In this document: piece by piece, positions 21,515 through 28,846 of the stretch | Position numbering within the stretch: the stretch's first letter is position 1 | Layout: each line of letters begins with the position of its first letter | IMG/VR virus record: IMGVR_UViG_3300043446_001349 | Location: 1 to 30,085 of that record | Source: a virus | DNA: 30,085 bases | Strand: one strand, 5' to 3' | Position numbers and translations under genes: made by a program | The notes under the pieces: model-generated | Databases searched by the model: none | What the model saw: only the letters and a program-made list of their open reading frames with translations | Told to the model about the DNA's origin: nothing

Positions 21515-21954
21515 CAGATTTCCCCCCCGCCCGGTGCGGGCGTGATCGATCCACCACCCGCGCCCGTGTCACCCGTTGCCGGACCCGTTGGCAACGGCGG
21601 AACACCGCCAATCGGTTCCACCAACGTTGTGCCGCCCGGTAGGGTTGACGTGGAACCACACCCGCCCAATGCGGGCGGTTCCACAAAATGCCAATGAATT
21701 TTGCGTGACACCATCACGCCAACAACGCCGCACCCGCGCAGTTTGTCCGCGTCAATCTCAATATCACCGTACCATAAACGGATTTGTGGGCGTTGCATTG
21801 GATATGTCACAAGGTTGGGCGTTCCTGCAATTCGCGCCGCAATATCATACGAAACCGATTCCGCCGGATAAAAACCCGAATCATTGCGCACGCCACGAAT
21901 GTTGATGATTTGGCCCGCAATCAATTGGGGGTTGTTGTCAATCGTCTTTTTCAT
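21514..21954 (-). CDS. Tail-tip protein with Gly/Pro-rich tail
   Basis: A 146-residue product. Residues 1-95 are a beta domain (IAGQIINIRGVRND, QIRLWYGDIEIDA, SRKIHWHFVEPP); the last 50 are Gly/Pro/Thr-rich low complexity (GGVPPLPTGPATGDTGAGGG), probably flexible. The ATG at 21954 overlaps the preceding stop as ATGA; an upstream in-frame codon at 21984 is not preferred. No family recognised. Confidence 0.6.
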   Translation of the reverse strand: MKKTIDNNPQLIAGQIINIRGVRNDSGFYPAESVSYDIAARIAGTPNLVTYPMQRPQIRLWYGDIEIDADKLRGCGVVGVMVSRKIHWHFVEPPALGGCGSTSTLPGGTTLVEPIGGVPPLPTGPATGDTGAGGGSITPAPGGGEI

Positions 21955-22847
21955 AGCGCGATCATTCCCGGCAATCCACGCCATCCGTCCGGGTCAACGA
22001 AGAATTCGGACCATTCAATGCACCGCGGCGAAATGGAAGGGTTTTGGTTTGCGATCAAATCAAGACGGTAGTACGGACGGCGGACCAACACACCGCCGGT
22101 TTCGTCGCGGTCCGCGCCGGGCCTCAACGGAACATACGCAACTTCCGGGTTCGCATCCATCGCATTGATTGGCGCGGCGGATTCTATGAACACGGTTGTT
22201 CCGTCATTCGGCATGTATGTGCCGCGGTCCCATTCCCATGTGTATGTGATAACAAACCGCGTTTGGTCTTTTCCGTCCTGCTGAACATCCGCACCGATGA
22301 AATGGTACAACGTTCCTTGGATCAAATGGATGTTGTCTTCTTGTTCCGCGATGATGTCCAATTCCCGCGTTTGATCCGTGAAGAATTCCACGCGCAATGT
22401 GCGACGGATTCGCCGTTCTGTAACGGCCCGTTCACCGGCTCCCCACACAAACGTTGATTGTTCCAATTCATCGGTCCCGGTGATGGTGATTTCCTGCCAA
22501 CACCATGGGACAGAAACTTCCGCCTTCACACGTTCCCAACCGAAAAACGGCCGCACGTTGATTGTTGATGGATCGTTGAACCGCGTTCCGCCTTTGAACG
22601 TGGAATATGTTGCGGTCACGATGTAGTGTGATTGACCGCCGCGCCCGTCAATGTCGATGCGATCCAACACCAACTTGGGATCGGGTGCGCCCGGGAATTG
22701 TTTGTGGTCCGGCAATTCCTCAAACGCCACACGCGCCGAATGTTCATTGGCCGCGTTCAACACAATAAACGTGCGGGTTGCCGCGGATGTTCCGTTCACG
22801 TCACGCGTGAACCGTCGCCCGTCGATCTTTTCGGTGATGGTTGCCAT
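21951..22847 (-). CDS. Tail protein downstream of the tape measure (Dit/baseplate-hub candidate)
   Basis: A 298-residue beta-rich protein, unknown by sequence, with an N-terminal domain (KIDGRRFTRDVNGTSAATRT) and aromatic segments (PWCWQEITITG, FVITYTWEWDRG). It is the first gene after the tape measure, where siphophages encode the distal tail protein or hub. Its ATG and the tape-measure TAA share one base (TAATG at 22845-22849), so the two are coupled. Confidence 0.6.
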   Translation of the reverse strand: MATITEKIDGRRFTRDVNGTSAATRTFIVLNAANEHSARVAFEELPDHKQFPGAPDPKLVLDRIDIDGRGGQSHYIVTATYSTFKGGTRFNDPSTINVRPFFGWERVKAEVSVPWCWQEITITGTDELEQSTFVWGAGERAVTERRIRRTLRVEFFTDQTRELDIIAEQEDNIHLIQGTLYHFIGADVQQDGKDQTRFVITYTWEWDRGTYMPNDGTTVFIESAAPINAMDANPEVAYVPLRPGADRDETGGVLVRRPYYRLDLIANQNPSISPRCIEWSEFFVDPDGWRGLPGMIAL

Positions 22848-24610
22848 TATCGGGAATCCCCGGTTTTTTGTATCAACACTTCCAACAACGAACCCAACCG
22901 ATTGATTCCAACTTCAACATTGCCGGTGTTGAACAATGAATTGATTTCACCGCGCATTTGCGCAAATTGTTCGTTGATGGTGCGTTGGAATTCCGCGGCG
23001 GAACGTGCCTGCGCCGCACGCTTTTCCGCTTCTTCCGTGTCGATGTTGCGCATCGTGATCGTGTGTTGTTGATCCAACAACGCCAATTTGTTTTGCAATT
23101 CGGTTTTTATCAACGCGTCTTTTTCGTTTGCAATGTCGCGTTCAACCTTTGACCGCGCCGATTTGTATTCGGATTCCGCACGCAACCGCGGGTCATCAAT
23201 CATCGAAATTGCCGCGGCTTCGTTTTGGTCTTTGATGTTTTGCAAACGATCCGCGGACAATTCCGCTTCGTGTTGGTCTTTCGTTTGTTTGGCCAAATTT
23301 TCCGCGTCAAGTTTGGCCTGCGCTTCCGTTTGAATCTTGTTCAACTCAACGGCCTGCAAATCATAAAGCGCGGTCAATTGGTCTTCCAACGCGGCGCGAA
23401 CCGAATCCGATTGTTCCTTGTCGATTTGCTCAATGACCGCTTTTCGTTTGGCCAAATATTCCGCGTTCAATTTCGCGGCCGGGTCCGCCTCAACTTCCGC
23501 TTGCATCCGTTCCGTGGCCGTGCGCACCGCGTCCGCCCGCGCCTCAATTTGTGCTTCCTTGTTGCGTTGTCCAACGTTGTTGATCAATTCAAGGTTTTGT
23601 TTCAAACGTTCCTGAATTGCGTTGCGTTCCTCAATCAACGAATCTTTCGTAACACCTTTCAAAAGGTTATATGCACCGTCGATGGCCGTTGAATAGGTTT
23701 CGACGTTCAACGGATCGACCGGCGACGTGTCCGAAAATTCCGACATCAACGCCAATTGGCCGTTGATTTCATCCAATCGTTTTCGGAATTCTTCCGCCCG
23801 TTGTTGCGGTTCATTCGTCAACACCGAATCCGTGAATTCCCGCGCACGTTCTCCACCGGTCTTCAGTTGGCCGATGATGCCTTCCCGGATGGCCTGCCCC
23901 AATGCGTACGCATCCAACGCCACTTGTTTGAAAATCGCCAATTTGCCGAACGTGGCAAAAAGTTTGGTGGCTTCTTTCATGTCGCCGGACAATTCTTGGA
24001 TAAACCCGCCCGGCCCGCTGATTTCTTCGCCGTTCGCGCCGATTTCACGCACCGCGTTTGCGGTGCGACGTGTTTGATCGGTCAATGCGGATTCCGCGTT
24101 GGCCGCCGCTTTCTTTTGTTGATTGATTTCAACATGCGTGGCCAAATCCTTTTTGCGCATGTTATACAACGCTTGTTGGTATCGGTCTTCTTCCGATATT
24201 GCCTCAACCGCCAATTCGGATGTTTGTTTGCGTTGGTTGTAATCTTCGCGCCCCAACGAACGGTTTTCTTCCATCCGTTGAACGTGTTCGGACAAATCGC
24301 GCTTGCGCATGTCAAACAATGCTTGCGCGTATCGTTGTTCCTCAGATATTGCCTCAACCGCAACATTGCCCGCGTTGGCGGTTGCGTCCGCCAAACGGTT
24401 CCGTTCCTCAACTTGTGCTTTTACTGCCCACAAATCCGCGGACGGGTCCGCCGCGCCACCGCCCGCGGTGTTTGCGGCCTGCTCAATTGTTGCCGCTTGC
24501 GCTTCAACGTTTGCTTTGGCCGCGGCCATGCCCGCATCCAATTTGGACGTGTCCACGCCCAATTCAATGTTGGCCTTGCCGATGGATTCACCACCGCCAC
24601 CCGTTGCCAT
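22847..24610 (-). CDS. Tail tape measure protein
   Basis: A 587-residue, highly helical protein. The N-terminus IELGVDTSKLDAGMAAAKAN is the common tape-measure opening. It contains a duplicated segment: VEAISEEQRYAQALFDMRKR (about 85) and VEAISEEDRYQQALYNMRKK (about 134). A hydrophobic patch at about 205-250 (KLAIFKQVALDAYALGQAI) is followed by long coiled coil rich in Glu/Lys/Ala. At about 1.5 angstrom per residue the length predicts a tail near 90 nm, which is short. The start at 24610 follows AAAGGCGGG. No lysozyme domain seen. Confidence 0.85.
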   Translation of the reverse strand: MATGGGGESIGKANIELGVDTSKLDAGMAAAKANVEAQAATIEQAANTAGGGAADPSADLWAVKAQVEERNRLADATANAGNVAVEAISEEQRYAQALFDMRKRDLSEHVQRMEENRSLGREDYNQRKQTSELAVEAISEEDRYQQALYNMRKKDLATHVEINQQKKAAANAESALTDQTRRTANAVREIGANGEEISGPGGFIQELSGDMKEATKLFATFGKLAIFKQVALDAYALGQAIREGIIGQLKTGGERAREFTDSVLTNEPQQRAEEFRKRLDEINGQLALMSEFSDTSPVDPLNVETYSTAIDGAYNLLKGVTKDSLIEERNAIQERLKQNLELINNVGQRNKEAQIEARADAVRTATERMQAEVEADPAAKLNAEYLAKRKAVIEQIDKEQSDSVRAALEDQLTALYDLQAVELNKIQTEAQAKLDAENLAKQTKDQHEAELSADRLQNIKDQNEAAAISMIDDPRLRAESEYKSARSKVERDIANEKDALIKTELQNKLALLDQQHTITMRNIDTEEAEKRAAQARSAAEFQRTINEQFAQMRGEINSLFNTGNVEVGINRLGSLLEVLIQKTGDSR

Positions 24611-24621
24611 GTTGCCCGCCT

Positions 24622-25500
24622 TTACGTCACGGTGAACGTTGTCGCGTCATTCAATCGCAATTGGCCCGAAACCTTCACGGGATTCCCGGGTGAAACCTCA
24701 ATTGACAACGATTTGAGAAACGCCGCGGCCGTGTACGCATGCGTTGTCGCACCAACAAACGTGTTGAACACAACCGTGACATCCGGCACACCATCGGCGT
24801 TGGTGTCCCAATCGGGCGTTCCGATTGCGCCCGTGGTTGCACGAATCAACGGTGGCAACGTGGAACCCACGGTTTCGGTCAATGAACCGGTCCCGCGGAA
24901 CGTATACGCCAAGGCTTGTTTGTCCGCCTTTCGGATTGGGTTTGACACCTGCGTGACAAACGCCGCTCCACTCAACGCCGGATCATTCGCGCCATCTTCC
25001 GTGATTTTGAACGTTGCGGTTGCCGCGGTTGCGTGCAATGCCGATGGAAGGCGATACGTTGCCGTTGTGTTGTCATTGACCGCATGCGCCGTGTACGAAC
25101 CGGACCATTCGTATACACCATTCGGCATGTATCGTTTGGCGGTTGGTGCGGTGGCGTTGAACGCGGTGATTTCGATTTCGCCGAAATCAATATCCAACTT
25201 CCAATCCTGCACATATTGCGCATAACCCAACGATGAACCCCATGTGACCAAACCGGAATTGCCGGTGCGCGGTGCGGTCTTCGGATAATGCCCCGAAAAC
25301 GACATTGTGCCGCTTTGCAATCCCATCATGCGTTCAACACCATTGCCCGAACCGGACAATTCGGTGATGTCGAATTCATCATTTTGGATGGCAAACGTCA
25401 CATCCTGAATCTTCAACGCGGTTGACAACAACCGGGACAAATCCGTTGACGATGTGACGGAAGACAATGTGGCGGTTGACCCGGTAATGATGTACGGCAT
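24622..25500 (-). CDS. Major tail (tube) protein
   Basis: A 292-residue beta-rich protein, Thr/Ser/Ala-rich, starting MPYIITGSTATLSSVTSSTD. Features include a beta core (DVTFAIQNDEFDITELSG, WKLDIDFGEIEITAFNAT) and a final domain with SIEVSPGNPVKVSGQLRL, consistent with tail-tube subunits that polymerise around the tape measure. It sits between the tail terminator and the tape measure. The intergenic gap to the tape measure is 11 bases, so the usual frameshifted chaperone pair is missing here. Ribosome-binding site GAGAAAGGA. Confidence 0.75.
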   Translation of the reverse strand: MPYIITGSTATLSSVTSSTDLSRLLSTALKIQDVTFAIQNDEFDITELSGSGNGVERMMGLQSGTMSFSGHYPKTAPRTGNSGLVTWGSSLGYAQYVQDWKLDIDFGEIEITAFNATAPTAKRYMPNGVYEWSGSYTAHAVNDNTTATYRLPSALHATAATATFKITEDGANDPALSGAAFVTQVSNPIRKADKQALAYTFRGTGSLTETVGSTLPPLIRATTGAIGTPDWDTNADGVPDVTVVFNTFVGATTHAYTAAAFLKSLSIEVSPGNPVKVSGQLRLNDATTFTVT

Positions 25501-25513
25501 TTCGTATCCTTTC

Positions 25514-26014
25514 TCAAACGTTCACGGCCTGATTTCCTACCCGGCCCGCAAACGTCAACGTGGCCGTGTTCACCTGCAACGATTCACCGGGCGAAATGTC
25601 GGAACCTATCAACGTCCACCGTTCCGATGTTGCACCCTGCACGTTTGTTGTTCCGACCGAAGGCAATGCCAACAAATGATTGTGAAACCCATACGTCGGC
25701 GTTGATCGGTTGCCGGATGCGATCATGGCATCCCCAATCAACCGATCAATCAACACTTCAATCCGATCCAATCCGCGTGCGTCCTCATCATAAATGGAAA
25801 ACGTCAAATTGCACGCACCCTCAATGCCCGTGAAATTGTTGTCCGCGTTCCATGTGATCCCGTACACAATGAACGGATATACCAACGTTGACGGATTCCC
25901 GCGGTTGAACGCTACACCGCCCGCGCACGCCGCGGTCCATGCACCGCCGGAATACAACGTGGAATCCGCCTGAATCCGTGACAAGACCGCCCGCGCCACA
26001 ACTGCTCCGTTCAT
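25514..26014 (-). CDS. Tail terminator/completion protein candidate
   Basis: A 166-residue protein: N-terminal helix MNGAVVARAVLSRIQADSTL followed by a beta core with YPFIVYGITW and a C-terminal strand pair (ATLTFAGRVG). This pattern resembles the DUF3168/gpU-like tail completion family that caps the tube. The ATG at 26014 is ATGA-coupled to the HK97 gp10-like gene; the frame extends further upstream but that part lies over the previous gene. Confidence 0.65.
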   Translation of the reverse strand: MNGAVVARAVLSRIQADSTLYSGGAWTAACAGGVAFNRGNPSTLVYPFIVYGITWNADNNFTGIEGACNLTFSIYDEDARGLDRIEVLIDRLIGDAMIASGNRSTPTYGFHNHLLALPSVGTTNVQGATSERWTLIGSDISPGESLQVNTATLTFAGRVGNQAVNV

Positions 26015-26676
26015 GCGACACCCCGCACCGTGATTGAAAACCCGCTTTCTTTGATGCCTTCGCGCACACCGCGCACGAACGCGGATTGCAATGCGGCATT
26101 GTTCCGGGACCACGCCAACGCCGGAGCCATGAACGGACGTTTGGGCATGCGCACGAATTTCTTCAACACGAATACCGGCACATCGGCAATTTTCCGCGTG
26201 ACGCGTTTTCCTGCGGCATTGGTGACGTATTGCGTGGATTTGACCTTTTCGACACCCACGGCCATCAAATTGCCCTTCCGTGATTTGAAGATACGGAACG
26301 GCCCGATTTGCCGCAAACCCAATGTGGCCGATTTCAAATTCAATTCCCGCGCTTGGTCATTCACCGCAACGCGCAAATATTGTTTGTTCACCGGGCGGAT
26401 TGTCATCCCGAATTCATGAACCGCACCGTATTTGATGGATGAACCGACACGCGCCACAATCGGTGAACGCATTTGGTATGTGATGGAATCACGCAACGCC
26501 CCCAAATGTTTCGCGGGTGGCGTTCCAACGGGTGACGTTCCGTATTTGCCAACGGCCGGGAATGATTCCTGCACATGCCGCACCACGCGTTCCGCCATGC
26601 GTTGAACGCCAACCGTTGCCGCCCGTTTCGTGGCTTGGATGAACGGTTGCCATTGTGCGAAATCAAACCGCGGCAT
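26011..26676 (-). CDS. HK97 gp10-like neck/virion morphogenesis protein
   Basis: A 221-residue protein with the features of the HK97 gp10/phage virion-morphogenesis family: basic N-terminal helix (QATKRAATVGVQRMAERVVR), GTSPVGTPPAKHLGALRDSI, SSIKYGAVHEFGMTIRP, and the C-terminal RPFMAPALAWSRNN. The family joins the head to the tail. Its order before the tail terminator is standard. It is longer than many relatives because of a basic insert (about 120-180). Confidence 0.75.
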   Translation of the reverse strand: MPRFDFAQWQPFIQATKRAATVGVQRMAERVVRHVQESFPAVGKYGTSPVGTPPAKHLGALRDSITYQMRSPIVARVGSSIKYGAVHEFGMTIRPVNKQYLRVAVNDQARELNLKSATLGLRQIGPFRIFKSRKGNLMAVGVEKVKSTQYVTNAAGKRVTRKIADVPVFVLKKFVRMPKRPFMAPALAWSRNNAALQSAFVRGVREGIKESGFSITVRGVA

Positions 26677-26680
26677 TGGT

Positions 26681-27055
26681 TTACACTTCCCGAAACGCGT
26701 TCAATTGGAACACAACACCATTGGAACACAAATCCAACGGTTCCCCATCGACCTGATAAACCACCGAATCAACCGTCACCGTTGCAATGTGGTTCACAAT
26801 CGTTGACGTGACAACGCCCGTGGTTGTTTGCGGCCCCAAATAAATCGTGAACAACGTTCGGCCCGTTTCGCGTTTATAAATCGACGCGTCCGATGATGAA
26901 TTTGGTTGGACGCAACACGCCACCGTGTACGTTGTTGAATTGGTCAATTCATACGCACCCGATGTTTCCTGTCCGGCGGTGCGTGTTTGAATCGTTGCGG
27001 TTTGCCGAAGAAACCATGTCGGAACCGGCATGGATGATGGTGGCAACATCGGCAT
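26681..27055 (-). CDS. Head-tail stopper/joining protein candidate
   Basis: A 124-residue beta-barrel-like protein with VPTWFLRQTATIQTRTAGQE near the N-terminus and VVNHIATVTVDSVVYQVDGE, the alternating strands of the SPP1 gp16/HK97 gp9-type stopper. Position between the connector and gp10-like genes supports this. The ATG at 27055 is one base after the preceding stop. Confidence 0.6.
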   Translation of the reverse strand: MPMLPPSSMPVPTWFLRQTATIQTRTAGQETSGAYELTNSTTYTVACCVQPNSSSDASIYKRETGRTLFTIYLGPQTTTGVVTSTIVNHIATVTVDSVVYQVDGEPLDLCSNGVVFQLNAFREV

Positions 27056-27056
27056 G

Positions 27057-27674
27057 TCACAACACCCCCGCGCCGCGGAAGGTTTGCATCAATGACATTT
27101 GGGCCTTGGCCGCTTCATCCGGCGTGGCATATGTCACCGACCACCCGCCCAACGATTGCGAACGCAACCCGCGGTCCATGCGAACGGATGCGTACAAACC
27201 GTCCACCATGCGTTTGATTGCGCCTTTGACATCCGCCGCGGGCGCGGCCGACACATAAACAACACGCACGCGGTTCCACCGCGGCGACCATTGCCACGTT
27301 GACAAAACTTCCCGGTCCGAATCCGCGTCACGAATCACGCGGCCGTTTTGCGTTCCGTTGTATGTGACCAACCCGAACCGCAAATCAACCCGGTAGGTTG
27401 TGGAATCGACCGCATCACCCAACGTGTTATCATCGTTGATTGGCGTGATTGATGTGATGGATGTGATTGGGAATTCCCGTAATCCAATCTCACCTGAATC
27501 CGTTTCATAATCTTCCGTTCGGGTGGCCGATTCAAACCCGTTCGACAAATCGCGGTTGCACATGCGCCGCAATGCGGCATGGGCTTCGTCCAAAATATCC
27601 TGCAAACGGGTATCGTCAGCGGTTCCCGTGATTCCCGCATGCGTCTTGTATTCGGTCAACGTGACAATGGCCAA
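27057..27674 (-). CDS. Head-tail connector (HK97 gp6-like)
   Basis: A 205-residue protein with the opening of the gp6-like family: VTLTEYKTHAGITGTADDTR, LQDILDEAHAALRRMCNRDL, then a beta part (YRVDLRFGLVTYNG, WNRVRVVYVSA) and a helical C-terminus (GAIKRMVDGLYASVRMDRG). The family forms the ring docking to the portal. The start codon appears to be TTG (27672-27674) with GGGGGTG four bases upstream, unusual beside the mostly ATG starts. Confidence 0.72.
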   Translation of the reverse strand: MAIVTLTEYKTHAGITGTADDTRLQDILDEAHAALRRMCNRDLSNGFESATRTEDYETDSGEIGLREFPITSITSITPINDDNTLGDAVDSTTYRVDLRFGLVTYNGTQNGRVIRDADSDREVLSTWQWSPRWNRVRVVYVSAAPAADVKGAIKRMVDGLYASVRMDRGLRSQSLGGWSVTYATPDEAAKAQMSLMQTFRGAGVL

Positions 27675-27688
27675 CGTTCACCCCCGGT

Positions 27689-28309
27689 TCAAATGACAAC
27701 GGCATATGCCATCGGTGGCGCGGAAATGAATCCCGCTTCCAATTCCACCGCACCCGCGCCCGTGACGGATGCGGATGTGACCGTAAACGCAAACAACCAT
27801 TTGCAACCGCGCAAATCCAACCCGGATGCAACGGCGGAATTGTTCCCGGCGTAATCGCCCGCAATTGCACCGTACTTATATGTTCCGTCACGCAAATCAT
27901 TTGTTGGGTCAAGTGCGCACGAATATGCGCCGGTTGTTGCACCTGAATAACCTATTGACAAATCCAAACGAATGAACCGCATGGTTCCGTCATCGGCAAA
28001 AGCGCCCGTGCTTTCCGTGTATCCGGACTCCGGACCATAAACACCATAAACCGCCATTATGGGACTTGTTGATGCAAGGGAAATGGCCGTGGCATATCGC
28101 GCACGCAACAACACGCGGCATGCGGTTGGTGGAACGCGCACCGGGCGCACATTCGTATCCGAATACGTCGCGGGCCTCAACAACACCGAATCCGCGGGTT
28201 TTGCCGCCTTCAAATCGGTGTGAATGATTGCCCATTCCGTTTGGGCATATGCCGAATATTGAACGCCACCGCCCGAAATATCCTGCCCAACACGTTTGCC
28301 CGCGCCCAT
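27689..28309 (-). CDS. Hypothetical virion protein between decoration and connector genes
   Basis: A 206-residue, beta-rich protein with small residues (RYATAISLASTSPIMAVYGV, DLSIGYSGATTGAYSCAL, GAGAVELEAGFI). No family recognised. The ATG at 28309 follows AAAGGGG with a seven-base spacer; an in-frame TTG at 28315 is less likely. A hairpin separates it from the upstream gene. A head-decoration or minor structural role is inferred from position. Confidence 0.6.
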   Translation of the reverse strand: MGAGKRVGQDISGGGVQYSAYAQTEWAIIHTDLKAAKPADSVLLRPATYSDTNVRPVRVPPTACRVLLRARYATAISLASTSPIMAVYGVYGPESGYTESTGAFADDGTMRFIRLDLSIGYSGATTGAYSCALDPTNDLRDGTYKYGAIAGDYAGNNSAVASGLDLRGCKWLFAFTVTSASVTGAGAVELEAGFISAPPMAYAVVI

Positions 28310-28357
28310 GTGCAACCCCTTTGGTGTGCGCCCTCAATCAATCATCCGACAAACCCG

Positions 28358-28380
28358 GGCCGCGGATTTTCACCGCGGCC
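28358..28380 (-). terminator. GC-rich hairpin downstream of the decoration gene (weak terminator or processing site)
   Basis: Arms ggccgcgg (28358-28365) and ccgcggcc (28373-28380) are perfect 8-bp complements with a seven-base loop. The hairpin is 27 bases past the stop of the minus-strand gene ending at 28407 and before the next gene. Only GGGTTTG follows on the minus strand, so any termination would be partial. A partial stop after capsid and decoration genes would favour the high-copy proteins. Confidence 0.45.
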
Positions 28381-28406
28381 ACGGGTACGAAAGGGAAAGC
28401 ATCAAA

Positions 28407-28823
28407 TCACACAATCAACTGTTCATCAACGCCGCGTTCGGTTGCGGACGTGGGCGTGACTTCGGTACGGCTCAGGATGCCGATTGCCGAAATCAACGTA
28501 GCACCCGCACCCGCGGTGGCAACGATGGAAATGTACCGCTTGCGCTTGCGCAAATCCACGAACGCCACCAACACGTCATTGTCACCGCCCGCGGCCGTTG
28601 GCGCGGTGAACGCACCACCGGTGAAATCGGCTTCACCGGATGCGGATGCGTCCGATTCCTGCAATTTGAGCGCGGTCATGTTCGCATTTACGTTGCCCAT
28701 TTGCACAATCACCGTGAGATAGTCAAAACCAAGGGTATCAATTTCCGTATCCGTCACGGTTGTTCCGTTTGCATCAATCGGAACAATCATCTTTTGAAAT
28801 TTGTAATTTTGTGGGTGAATCAT
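28407..28823 (-). CDS. Probable capsid decoration/head-associated protein
   Basis: A 138-residue protein immediately downstream of the major capsid gene. MIHPQNYKFQKMIVPIDANG opens it, then a beta core with YLTVIVQMGNVNANMTALKL, DFTGGAFTAP and RKRYISIVATAGAG. I recognise this type as a frequent neighbour of phage capsid genes but not its experimentally proven role; decoration or head stabilisation is inferred. Strong Shine-Dalgarno AAAGGAAG upstream of the ATG at 28823. Confidence 0.65.
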   Translation of the reverse strand: MIHPQNYKFQKMIVPIDANGTTVTDTEIDTLGFDYLTVIVQMGNVNANMTALKLQESDASASGEADFTGGAFTAPTAAGGDNDVLVAFVDLRKRKRYISIVATAGAGATLISAIGILSRTEVTPTSATERGVDEQLIV

Positions 28824-28846
28824 TGCGAATTCTTCCTTTCCTGAAA

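Noticed and set aside
28387-28397. Plus-strand copy of the ACGAAAGGGAA leader in the virion arm
   Set aside because: No ATG or open frame follows on the plus strand, and the site lies between two minus-strand genes, so it is most likely a chance match.
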